In this document: in pieces, positions 1 to 7,463 of the stretch
How the letters are laid out: each line of letters opens with the position of its first letter
Position numbering within the stretch: position 1 is the stretch's first letter
Source: Noviherbaspirillum aridicola
GTDB lineage: Bacteria > Pseudomonadota > Gammaproteobacteria > Burkholderiales > Burkholderiaceae_D
NCBI RefSeq assembly: GCF_019656455.1
Contig: NZ_BPMK01000014.1
Location: 1 to 64,000, forward strand
Direction: 5' to 3'
Length of the DNA stretch: 64,000 bases
Translations under genes and position numbers: made by a program
The notes under the pieces: model-generated
The model's input: only the letters and a program-made list of their open reading frames with translations
The model's database searches: none
What the model was told of the DNA's origin: nothing

Positions 1-121
1 TCAATCGGGCATTCTTATGGATGTTCATTCGGTTGGCTTCTTTGAGAACTGGGGGTTTGGCGATTTCCAGTTTCTCAAATCCAATCCGAATGAACCAGAA
101 CAACCTATTGAAACATCACAG

Positions 122-715
122 CTAGGCGGCGCCGCGCGTCACCGCGCGCAGCAGGTCGACCGAGACGCCGGTCAGCTCCCGCAGCCGTCCCACCCGCTCC
201 TGCTCGATCGCGCGCAGCACGAGTTCATTGATGCCGCCGACCACGGCGAGCGCGAGGTCGGGCGAGAGCGGCTTGCGCTTGCCTTGTCCGTTCACCGTCT
301 GCAGCATGAAGTCGGCCAGCTCGCGGTTGACCCGGCGGCGGGCGGCCAGTCCCTCGGCGCCGAGGCCGAGAATTTCCACGAACAGGGTGCGCATCAGCAC
401 CGGATTGCGCGACAGGCAGTCGAAATACGCCCCGAGCGCCGCCTCGGCCTGCTCCTCCCAGTCATGCGCCGGATCGATCGCCTGCCGCAGCACGTCGAGC
501 GCGTTGCGGCTGGCGGCCTCGTACAGCGCCACGAGGCAGTCGGCCTTGGCGGGGAAATGCTCATAGAAAGTGCGGCGCGACACCGCCGCCGCGCGCACGA
601 TGTCGGCAATGGTGGTCTCGGCATAGCCTTTTTCGGCGACCGCCTGCGCCATGCCCTCGAGCAGGCGGTGGCGATGCAGCCGCTCGCTGGCGGAAATGTC
701 TTGTTCTTGCTTCAT
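122..715 (-). CDS. TetR/AcrR family transcriptional regulator
   Basis: A 197-residue one-domain repressor. The N-terminal helix-turn-helix spans about residues 18-60, with the typical family sequence TIADIVRAAAVSRRTFYEHF. The C-terminal part is a variable all-helical ligand domain that I cannot assign to an effector. I chose the ATG at 715. A longer frame reaches 760 but would translate the operator region, which makes it unlikely. The gene is divergent from the metal-dependent hydrolase at 794, and two near-identical palindromes lie between them, so it probably represses itself and that gene. The inducer cannot be read from the sequence. Confidence 0.88.
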   Translation of the reverse strand: MKQEQDISASERLHRHRLLEGMAQAVAEKGYAETTIADIVRAAAVSRRTFYEHFPAKADCLVALYEAASRNALDVLRQAIDPAHDWEEQAEAALGAYFDCLSRNPVLMRTLFVEILGLGAEGLAARRRVNRELADFMLQTVNGQGKRKPLSPDLALAVVGGINELVLRAIEQERVGRLRELTGVSVDLLRAVTRGAA

Positions 716-728
716 GTCATCTCGCGTC

Positions 729-746
729 TGGTACTTGACAGTACCA
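729..746. promoter_or_regulatory. TetR operator 1 (perfect palindrome)
   Basis: TGGTACT-TGAC-AGTACCA is a perfect inverted repeat with 7-bp arms. Its core GGTACTTGACAGTACC matches the second site at 766-781. A TTGACA hexamer (735-740), a possible -35 box for the + strand gene, lies inside it, so repressor binding would block RNA polymerase. That this is the operator of the adjacent TetR protein is inferred from position. Confidence 0.65.
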
Positions 747-765
747 TAAAGCGACCCCACACTGC

Positions 766-781
766 GGTACTACTTCGTACC
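766..781. promoter_or_regulatory. TetR operator 2
   Basis: GGTACTACTTCGTACC is an inverted repeat with 5-bp arms. It has the same length and the same outer bases as operator 1, and its centre is 36 bp from that of operator 1. It overlaps the 5' end of the hydrolase leader just before the AAGGAG ribosome binding site. Confidence 0.6.
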
Positions 782-793
782 AAGGAGCTTACG

Positions 794-1612
794 ATGACCG
801 AACTCGTGGTCCGCCGCCTGCTGATCGACCTGGAAACTCCCTTCGACCGCCACTGGTGCGGCGGCGACGCCTTCCGCAGCGCGCTGTTCAATGCGCTGTC
901 GATGAGCTTCCCGGTGGGGGAGCAGTTCTTCATCGACTCGGTGCGCAACGGCTTCAAGGCGCTGCCGGCGGAGAAGCAGGCGCAGTTCAAGGCCGAGGTG
1001 CAGGGCTTCGTCGGCCAGGAAGCGACGCATCGCCGCATCCACGGACTGTTCAATGCCCATCTCGAAAAGCAGGGACTGGTCAACGAGTGGGAGCCGCGCG
1101 CCCGGGAGCGGCTCAGGCTGATGGAAGGTCAGGATGCGCGGCACTGGCTGGCGATCACCGCGGCCAATGAGCATTTCACCGCGATCTTCGCGGACTGGAT
1201 GCTGCGCAACCATCAATGGCTCGACGGTAGCGAAGCGCGGCTCAAGACCATGTGGCTGTGGCACAGCGCGGAAGAGTCCGAGCACAAGAGCACGGCCTTC
1301 GACCTGTATGTGGCGCTGGGCGGCGATTACGAGTGGCGCATCAAGTGGTTCCGCCGCGTGACCGTGATCTTCCTGAGCGACACGCTGCGCCAGACGCTCA
1401 GGAACCTCCAGCGCGACGGCACGCTGTGGAAGCTCGGCACCTGGAAAAGCGCCGCCAGCTACCTGTTCGGCCGGAATGGCCTGGTGCGGCAGACGTACAA
1501 GCCGTGGCGTGAATACCTGCGGCGCGATTTCCATCCCTCGCAGCAGGAGACCGGGCTGTCGGAGCGCTGGCTGCGGGATAACCGGGATGCCTATACGCCG
1601 GTTGGGGCCTGA
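794..1612 (+). CDS. ferritin-like metal-dependent hydrolase (PF10118 type)
   Basis: A 272-residue cytoplasmic protein that resembles the 'predicted metal-dependent hydrolase' family (PF10118). Members are all-helical and carry Glu/His pairs like diiron proteins. Visible candidates are E43, E76 with H79 and H83, E126-H127, and the stretch HSAEESEH at 157-164. The ATG at 794 has a good AAGGAG site at 782-787. The longer frame beginning at 17 runs antisense through the TetR gene and is rejected. The divergent TetR gene with paired operators suggests induction by a small molecule. The reaction in this family is not established, so no substrate is given. Confidence 0.8.
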   Translation: MTELVVRRLLIDLETPFDRHWCGGDAFRSALFNALSMSFPVGEQFFIDSVRNGFKALPAEKQAQFKAEVQGFVGQEATHRRIHGLFNAHLEKQGLVNEWEPRARERLRLMEGQDARHWLAITAANEHFTAIFADWMLRNHQWLDGSEARLKTMWLWHSAEESEHKSTAFDLYVALGGDYEWRIKWFRRVTVIFLSDTLRQTLRNLQRDGTLWKLGTWKSAASYLFGRNGLVRQTYKPWREYLRRDFHPSQQETGLSERWLRDNRDAYTPVGA

Positions 1613-1687
1613 GCGGCGGGGATATCGGCGGGGGCGGGAGGTCGGTCGGTTTGACCGTTGATTTCTGCGTAATTTCGGTCGTGCGGG

Positions 1688-2256
1688 CTCCGCTGGACCG
1701 GCACGGAGGCCGGCCCTACTTACGCTGAGTCGGTGGGGCCGGCGTCCCTGCCGGCCCGGACTGCGTGGGTCCGGAGAACGGTTGATGCGCGGGTCGCGCC
1801 GGGCAATACAGCTTGTGCCACCTCCGCTGGACCGGCACGGAGGCCGGCCCTACTTACGCCGGGTCGGTGGGGCCGGCGTCCCTGCCGGCCCGGACTACGT
1901 CGGTCCGGAGAATGGTTGATGCGCGGGTCGCGCCGGGCAATACAGCTTGTGCCGCCTCCGCTGAGCCGGCACGGAGGCCGGCCCTACTCACGCCGGGTCG
2001 GTGGGGCCGGCGTCCCTGCCGGCCCGGACTGCGTGGGTCCGGAGAACGGTTGATGCGCGGGCCGCGCCGGGCAATACAGCTTGTGCCGCCTCCGCTGGGC
2101 CGGCACGGAGGCCGGCCCTACTCACGCCAGGTCGGTGGGGCCGGCGTCCCTGCCGGCCCGGACTACGTGGGTCCGGAGAATGGTTGATGCGCGGGTCGCG
2201 CCGGGCAATACAGCTTGTGCCGCCTCCGCTGAGCCGGCACGGAGGCCGGCCCTGCT
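1688..2256. repeat. 134-bp tandem repeat array (BIME/REP-like)
   Basis: Units begin at 1688, 1822, 1956, 2090 and 2224, exactly 134 bp apart, giving four full copies and one partial of about 33 bp. Each unit holds two inverted, GC-rich REP-like motifs: GGACCGGCACGGAGGCCGG, then GGGGCCGGCGTCCCTGCCGG on the opposite sense. A conserved tail with GGGCAATACAGCTTGTGCC follows. Copies 1 and 3 share GCGTGGGTCCGGAGAACGG, while copies 2 and 4 share an AATGG variant, which suggests growth by doubling of a 268-bp dimer. Frames across the array are artefacts; 134 is not a multiple of three. The array fills most of the 777-bp gap between the hydrolase and dctP. Confidence 0.9.
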
Positions 2257-2389
2257 CGGGCTGGGTCGCCAACCCCGACTCGAACCACACCGCAAGTATT
2301 CTTTGGTAAAGTGTCCCGGCGCCATCCCGCGCATCGCATAAAACCGGGCCCGCCCATGCAGCGGCCGATACCCACCAAAGGAGCACATC

Positions 2390-3412
2390 TTGCGCAAGTC
2401 CCTCTTTGCCCTCGCGATCGGCGCTGCAATCGCCATCGCCGCACCCGTCCACGCCCAGCAGAAATACCAGCCCGAGTACCGGCTCTCGACCGTGCTCGGC
2501 ACCGCCTTCCCGTGGGGGAAAGGCGGCGAGCGCTGGGCGGAGCTGGTGAAGGAGAAGACCCAGGGCCGCATCAACATCAAGATGTATCCCGGCACCTCGC
2601 TGGTCGCGGGCGACCAGACGCGCGAGTTCACCGCGATCCGCCAGGGCGTGATCGATCTCGCGGTCGGCTCCTCGATCAACTGGTCGCCGCAGGTGAAGGA
2701 ACTGAACCTGTTCTCGCTGCCCTTCCTGCAGCCCGACTACAAGTCGGCCGACGCGCTGATGAACGGCGAGACCGGCAAGCTGATCTTCAAGGCGATCGAA
2801 AAGAACGGCGTGGTGCCGCTGGCCTGGGGCGAGAACGGCTTCCGCGAGATCAGCAACTCCAAGCGCGAGATCCGCACCCCGGCCGACATGAAGGGCATGA
2901 AATTCCGCGTGGTCGGTTCGCCGCTGTTCAACGACACCTTCACCGCGCTCGGCGCCAATCCGACGCAGATGAGCTGGGCCGACGCGCAACCGGCGCTGGC
3001 CTCCGGCGCGGTCGACGGACAGGAAAACCCGATCTCGGTCTTCCTCGGCGCGAAGATCAGCACCGTCGGCCAGAAGTACCTGACCCAGTGGGGCTACATG
3101 AACGATCCGCTGATCTTCGTGGTGAACCGCAAGGTCTGGGACAGCTGGAGCAAGGAAGACCAGGAAGCGGTGCGCGCCGCCGCCACCCAGGCCGGCAAGG
3201 AAGAAATCGCGCTCGCACGCAAGGGACTCACCGGCGGCGACAACGCGCTGTGGAAGGAAGTCGAGGCCCAGGGCGTGAAAGTGACCCGCCCGGGCGCGGC
3301 CGAGCTCGAAGAGTTCAGGAAACTGACCCGGCCGGTCTATGAGAAGTGGTCGAAGACCATCGGCGTGGACCTGGTGAAGAAAGCGGAAGCGGAAATCGCC
3401 GCCCGCAAGTAA
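2390..3412 (+). CDS. dctP: TRAP transporter substrate-binding protein (DctP family)
   Basis: The periplasmic solute receptor of a tripartite ATP-independent (TRAP) transporter, 340 residues. A Sec signal peptide covers residues 1-22 (ends PVHA, then QQ). The family core is clear: TPADMKGMKFRVVG at 163-176 has the conserved ligand-carboxylate arginine at about R173, followed by a PTQMSWADAQPALASGAVDG region at 191-210. The start is a TTG at 2390, set by the AAAGGAG site at 2377-2383; no in-frame ATG fits the signal peptide better. It leads an operon with dctQ, dctM, an amidase and perhaps the methyltransferase. The ligand is presumably a carboxylate or a related amide, but it is not readable here. 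Confidence 0.93.
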   Translation: MRKSLFALAIGAAIAIAAPVHAQQKYQPEYRLSTVLGTAFPWGKGGERWAELVKEKTQGRINIKMYPGTSLVAGDQTREFTAIRQGVIDLAVGSSINWSPQVKELNLFSLPFLQPDYKSADALMNGETGKLIFKAIEKNGVVPLAWGENGFREISNSKREIRTPADMKGMKFRVVGSPLFNDTFTALGANPTQMSWADAQPALASGAVDGQENPISVFLGAKISTVGQKYLTQWGYMNDPLIFVVNRKVWDSWSKEDQEAVRAAATQAGKEEIALARKGLTGGDNALWKEVEAQGVKVTRPGAAELEEFRKLTRPVYEKWSKTIGVDLVKKAEAEIAARK

Positions 3413-3430
3413 GTCATCCGCCTCACGACC

Positions 3431-3452
3431 TCCCGCGCCGGCCGGCGCGGGA
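3431..3452 (+). promoter_or_regulatory. intercistronic hairpin between dctP and dctQ
   Basis: TCCCGCGCCGGCCGGCGCGGGA is a 22-bp perfect palindrome (written as two 11-bp halves, TCCCGCGCCGG and CCGGCGCGGGA). It lies 18 bp after the dctP stop and 25 bp before dctQ. There is no T-run, so it is not a standard terminator. A stabilising or attenuating 3' hairpin behind a binding-protein gene is common in transporter operons and would keep DctP in excess over the membrane subunits. Confidence 0.55.
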
Positions 3453-3477
3453 GCCCGCGTACGTTTTCTGCCCCATC

Positions 3478-3996
3478 ATGAGCGACCTCCCCGACAGCGC
3501 CGAGTCCCGCGGCGAAGCCCCTCCACGCATACCCGTCAAGATCGAGGAAGCCTGCGCCGCGCTGGCGATGGCCCTGATCTGCTGCATCACCTTCGCCAAT
3601 GTGATCGTCCGCTATTTCACCGACGTCTCGTTTGCCTTCACCGAGGAATTCTCGATCTTCCTGATGGTAGTGCTGACGCTGTTCGGCGCCGCCGCCGCCT
3701 TCGTGCGCGACACCCACATCCGCATGACTTTCCTCACCGAGCGCATGCCGCCCGCGCTGGCGCGCAAGGTCGAATACCTGGTGATGGCGCTGTCGGTGCT
3801 GATGTTCGCCATCATCGCCTGGTACGGCAGCTTCCTGTTCTGGGATGACTGGCAGTACGACACCACTTCGCCCGGCATCGGCATTCCGCAGTGGATCTAC
3901 ACGATCTGGCTGCCGCTGCTGTCGCTGGTGATCTGCCTGCGCGTCATCGGCCGCCTGGTCCGCCTCGTTCGCAACGCGCCCGGGAGGCAGGCATGA
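3478..3996 (+). CDS. dctQ: TRAP transporter small permease (DctQ family)
   Basis: The small membrane subunit, 172 residues, with about four predicted membrane helices (near residues 24-45, 56-77, 99-121 and 140-161). The family-typical stretch FANVIVRYFTDVSFAFTEE and a DTHIRMTFLTERMP loop are present. The ATG at 3478 fits family length; an upstream in-frame extension is not supported. Its stop overlaps the dctM start (ATGA at 3993-3996), so the two are translationally coupled. With DctM it forms the inner-membrane secondary transporter driven by an ion gradient. Confidence 0.9.
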   Translation: MSDLPDSAESRGEAPPRIPVKIEEACAALAMALICCITFANVIVRYFTDVSFAFTEEFSIFLMVVLTLFGAAAAFVRDTHIRMTFLTERMPPALARKVEYLVMALSVLMFAIIAWYGSFLFWDDWQYDTTSPGIGIPQWIYTIWLPLLSLVICLRVIGRLVRLVRNAPGRQA

Positions 3997-5282
3997 TCGC
4001 GGAAGGCAGTGTCATCCTGTTTCTCGGCTTTGCGCTGCTGCTGGCGCTGGGCACGCCGCTGGCGGTGGCGCTCGGCATCGCCGGCAGCGCGGTGATCCTG
4101 ATCGAGGGGCTCGGCATCATGTCGGTGCCCACCAATGCCTACAACGGCATCGCCAAGTATCCGCTGCTGGCGCTGCCGGTCTTCGTGCTGGCGGGGATGA
4201 TGTTCGAGCGCGCGGGCGTGGCGCTGCGCATCGTGCGCTTCGCCTCGGCCGTGGTCGGCAGGCGGCGCGGCGCGCAGGGCATCGTCGCCATCCTGGTCTG
4301 CATGTTCCTCGGCGGGATTTCCGGCTCCGGGCCGGCCGATGCGGCGGCGGTGGCGATGGTGATGATTCCGGGCATGCTCAGGCAGGGCTATCCGAAGGAA
4401 TTCTCGGCCACGCTGATCGCGGCCGCGGGCTCCACCGCGATTCTGATTCCGCCCTCGGTGGCGCTGATCGTCTACAGCGTGCTGGTGCCCGCCGCGTCGG
4501 TGCCGGCATTGTTCGCCGGCGGCGTCATCCCCGGCATCCTCGCCGGCCTGTCGCTGATCCTGCCGACGCTCTACTTCTCCTGGAAGAACGGCTGGGGCCA
4601 GAGCGACGGCGAACCCACGCCGCGCTTCTGGGACAGCTTCAGGGAAGCGATCTGGGGCCTGCTGGCGCCGGTGATCATTCTCGGCGGCCTGCGCACCGGC
4701 ATCTTCACGCCGACCGAGGCGGCGGTGGTGGCGGCCTTCTATGGCCTGATCGTCGGCGTCTTCGTCTACCGCACGCTGTCGCTGCGCGACATCTACCGGG
4801 TGCTGGTGGAATCGGCCGAGATTTCGGCAGTGGTGATGATCATCATTTCGCTCGCCGGCGTGTTCGCCCATGCCGGTTCGACGCTCGGCGCCTTCGATGC
4901 CTTCGCCGCGATGCTGCTCGGCTTCACGTCGAGCGAGGCGGTGATGCTGGCGATGATCACCCTGATGCTGCTCATCGCCGGCATGCTGCTCGACGCGGTC
5001 TCGGTGTACCTGGTGTTCCTGCCCATCCTGCTGCCCATCATGGCGATCTACAAGTGGGATCCGGTCTGGTTCGGCATCATCATGACGATGAACATGGCGA
5101 TCGGCCAGTTCACGCCGCCGATGGCGGTCAACCTGATGGTCACCACGCGCGTGGCCGGCATCACGATGGAATCCACGGTACGCTGGGCGCTGTGGATGGT
5201 GGCGTCGATGCTCGGCGCGCTGATCCTGGTGACCGCATTCCCGTCGCTGGCGATGTGGCTGCCGCGCACGCTGGGGTACTGA
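3993..5282 (+). CDS. dctM: TRAP transporter large permease (DctM family)
   Basis: The large transport subunit, 429 residues, about 12 membrane helices. Typical DctM features are the FLGGISGSGPADAAAVA segment (about 101-118), the STAILIPPSVALIVYS stretch (about 148-163), and a C-terminal GIIMTMNMAIGQFTPPMAVNL motif (split here from a longer conserved run). The start overlaps dctQ by ATGA, with GGGAGG at 3982-3987. The amidase begins one base after its stop, so the two genes are very likely co-transcribed. Confidence 0.92.
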   Translation: MIAEGSVILFLGFALLLALGTPLAVALGIAGSAVILIEGLGIMSVPTNAYNGIAKYPLLALPVFVLAGMMFERAGVALRIVRFASAVVGRRRGAQGIVAILVCMFLGGISGSGPADAAAVAMVMIPGMLRQGYPKEFSATLIAAAGSTAILIPPSVALIVYSVLVPAASVPALFAGGVIPGILAGLSLILPTLYFSWKNGWGQSDGEPTPRFWDSFREAIWGLLAPVIILGGLRTGIFTPTEAAVVAAFYGLIVGVFVYRTLSLRDIYRVLVESAEISAVVMIIISLAGVFAHAGSTLGAFDAFAAMLLGFTSSEAVMLAMITLMLLIAGMLLDAVSVYLVFLPILLPIMAIYKWDPVWFGIIMTMNMAIGQFTPPMAVNLMVTTRVAGITMESTVRWALWMVASMLGALILVTAFPSLAMWLPRTLGY

Positions 5283-5283
5283 C

Positions 5284-6693
5284 ATGGATGACGACATTTT
5301 CTATCTCGACGCGGTGGACATGGCCGCCGGCATCCGCGCCGGGCGCTTTTCCGCGCGCGACCTGATGCAGGCCCACCTCGCCCGCATCGAACAGGTCAAT
5401 CCGCGCCTCAACGCCATCGTCACCCTGCATGCGGAGCAGGCGATGGCCGCCGCCGCCGCCGCCGACAAGGCGCAGGCGCGCGGCGAGACGCTCGGCCCGC
5501 TGCACGGCCTGCCGGTGGCGCACAAGGACCTGATGCTGACGAAAGGCATGCGCACCACCTTCGGATCGAAGGTGCACGAGCATTACGTCCCGAGCCGCAA
5601 CGCGCTGATCGTCGAGCGCCAGCAGCAGGCGGGCGCGATCAGCATCGGCAAGACCAACACGCCGGAATTCGGCGCCGGTTCGCAGACCTTCAATGAAGTG
5701 TTCGGCGCGACCCGCAATCCCTATGACCTGAGCAAGACCTGCGGCGGCTCCAGCGGCGGCTCGGCGGTGGCGCTGGCGGCCGGCATGGTGCCGCTGGCCG
5801 ACGGTACGGACATGGGCGGCTCGCTGCGCTGTCCGGCGAACTTCTGCAATGTGGTCGGGCTGCGCCCGTCTGCCGGCCGCGTGCCGCAGCTGCCCTCGGC
5901 CGACGGCTGGAGCACGCTGTCGGTGAGCGGCCCGATGGCGCGCTCGGCGCGCGACCTCGCGCTCTATCTGTCGGTGATGGCCGGCCCCGACGCACGCGAC
6001 CCGATCGCCATCGCCGAGGACGGCGCCCGCTTCCGCGAGACGCTGGCGCGCGATTTCAGGGGAGCGCGCATCGCCTGGAGCATGGACGTGGGCGGACTGC
6101 CGGTGGAGCGGCGGGTGAGTGCGGTCATCGATGCGCAGCGCAGTTTGTTCGAAGATCTCGGCTGCGTGGTCGAGGAAGCCTGCCCGGATTTCCGCGATGC
6201 CCACGACATCTTCATGACGCTGCGCGCGCATGCCTTCGAGTCCGGCCTCGGCGCCGTGATGGACAGGCATCCGGGCGTGCTCAAGGACACGGTGGTGTGG
6301 AACATCGAGGAAGGCCGCAAGCTGAGCGGACCGCAACTCGCGCGCGCCAACAAGCTGCGCACCGCGCTGTTCCTGCGCATGCATCACTTCATGCAGGAGT
6401 ACGACTACCTGGTGCTGCCGGTGAACCAGGTCGCGCCCTTCCCGGTGGAGCAGCCCTACGTCACCGAGATCGACGGCGTGAAAATGGACAGCTACATCGA
6501 ATGGATGAAGTCCTGCTACCTGATCACCGCCACCGGCCATCCCGCCATCTCGGTGCCGTGCGGCTTTACCGGCGACGGCCTGCCGGTCGGGCTGCAGATC
6601 GTCGGCCGGCACCAGGGCGAGTTCGCGCTGCTGCAGATCGCGCACGCGTTCGAGCAGGTGAACGGGGCGGGGCGCAGGCGGCCGGTGCTGTAG
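5284..6693 (+). CDS. amidase (amidase signature family)
   Basis: A 469-residue amidase-signature hydrolase that cleaves amides to acid plus ammonia. The Ser-cisSer-Lys triad is visible: K81 in LPVAHKDL, S156 in CGGSSGGSAVALAAG, and S180 in GTDMGGSLRCPA. The 24-residue serine spacing is as in GatA. The start lies one base after the dctM stop, so it belongs to the TRAP operon. This suggests, without proving, that the transporter brings in an amide (or a compound converted to one). It is not GatA itself: no gatB or gatC lies near, and the C-terminal half differs. Confidence 0.88.
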   Translation: MDDDIFYLDAVDMAAGIRAGRFSARDLMQAHLARIEQVNPRLNAIVTLHAEQAMAAAAAADKAQARGETLGPLHGLPVAHKDLMLTKGMRTTFGSKVHEHYVPSRNALIVERQQQAGAISIGKTNTPEFGAGSQTFNEVFGATRNPYDLSKTCGGSSGGSAVALAAGMVPLADGTDMGGSLRCPANFCNVVGLRPSAGRVPQLPSADGWSTLSVSGPMARSARDLALYLSVMAGPDARDPIAIAEDGARFRETLARDFRGARIAWSMDVGGLPVERRVSAVIDAQRSLFEDLGCVVEEACPDFRDAHDIFMTLRAHAFESGLGAVMDRHPGVLKDTVVWNIEEGRKLSGPQLARANKLRTALFLRMHHFMQEYDYLVLPVNQVAPFPVEQPYVTEIDGVKMDSYIEWMKSCYLITATGHPAISVPCGFTGDGLPVGLQIVGRHQGEFALLQIAHAFEQVNGAGRRRPVL

Positions 6694-6783
6694 AGCAATC
6701 GGGCGGCGTTGCAATCGTCCTGCCGAGACCGTAAAGTCATGATGACGAAAACGGCAAGTCATTGCATTGAAAGGATGCTGCAA

Positions 6784-7386
6784 ATGACGGCGAGAGAAGC
6801 TGCACACGCCATGTACATTGATATCAAAAGACGCCGCCTCGTACTCGCCGCATGCGGGTTGCCGCTCGCCCTGCCCGCGCTTCCCACCCTCGCCCAGCCC
6901 GTCGCCCCGCCCGGCCTCGATGTCCCCTACGAACCCTCGCCGCCCGAGGTGGTGGACGCGATGCTCAAGCTGGCCGGCGTCGGGCCGAACGACACCGTGT
7001 ATGACCTCGGCTGCGGCGATGGCCGCATCGTGATCGCGGCGGCCCGGCGCGGCGCGAAGGGAGTCGGCATCGATCTCGATCCGAAGCGCATCGCCGAAGC
7101 GAAGGCCAATGCGGCCAAGGCGGGCGTCGCGGGCCGCACGCGCTTTCGCGTCGGCGATCTCTACGCGAGCGATTTCTCCGACGCCACCGTGGTCACGCTC
7201 TTTCTCTGGCCGCATGTGAACCTCAAGCTCAAGCCCATCCTGTGGCAGCAGCTGCGGCCCGGCACCCGGGTGGTTTCGCATATCTGGGAGATGGGACAGG
7301 ACTGGCCGCCGGAGCGCAGCGAGACCCTCGGCCGCCGGCGCATCCACCTGTGGACGATACGCGACGCGCACAAGCGCGCGCGCTGA
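6784..7386 (+). CDS. SAM-dependent methyltransferase with signal-like N-terminus
   Basis: About 200 residues. A Rossmann methyltransferase core follows residue 50. Motif I is YDLGCGDGRIVIAA (73-86), a second acidic strand follows (GIDLDPKR), then the FRVGDLY strand. Before it is a basic, then hydrophobic, segment (KRRRLVLAACGLPLALPALPTLAQ, split at 15-28 and 29-38) that looks like a Sec/Tat signal or anchor. This is odd for an enzyme using cytoplasmic SAM. The start at 6784 is backed by AAAGGA at 6770-6775; the ATG at 6811 is an alternative and keeps the hydrophobic segment. The substrate is unknown. It lies 90 bp after the amidase gene. Confidence 0.75.
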   Translation: MTAREAAHAMYIDIKRRRLVLAACGLPLALPALPTLAQPVAPPGLDVPYEPSPPEVVDAMLKLAGVGPNDTVYDLGCGDGRIVIAAARRGAKGVGIDLDPKRIAEAKANAAKAGVAGRTRFRVGDLYASDFSDATVVTLFLWPHVNLKLKPILWQQLRPGTRVVSHIWEMGQDWPPERSETLGRRRIHLWTIRDAHKRAR

Positions 7387-7399
7387 GCCTTGCCCTCCG

Positions 7400-7405
7400 T
7401 ATAAT
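7400..7405 (+). promoter_or_regulatory. candidate -10 box of the penicillin-binding protein gene
   Basis: A consensus TATAAT occurs 14 bp after the methyltransferase stop and 59 bp before the chosen TTG start. No good -35 box is visible upstream. A start of transcription near 7412 would leave no room for a ribosome site before the ATG at 7416, which favours the later start. Confidence 0.4.
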
Positions 7406-7463
7406 CTGACCCGTCTTGCACGGCGGCATGCTTGCCGCCGGCACCGGTTGTCAGGAATTCATC

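Noticed and set aside
1-121. The end of an upstream gene at the left edge
   Set aside because: Short AT-rich sequence with stops in all frames or no recognisable protein; nothing can be supported.
1688-2256. CRISPR array
   Set aside because: The units are contiguous 134-bp near-identical copies with no variable spacers and no cas genes nearby.
1733-2341. Several open frames across the 134-bp repeat array (for example GPASLPAR... on + and AGRDAGPT... on -)
   Set aside because: They are translations of the repeats in shifting frames; 134 is not a multiple of three, and no family matches.
5161-7371. 736-codon minus-strand open frame opposite the TRAP amidase region
   Set aside because: It is antisense to dctM, the amidase and the methyltransferase. 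Its composition (Arg/His/Gln-rich) is that of a GC-rich shadow frame.
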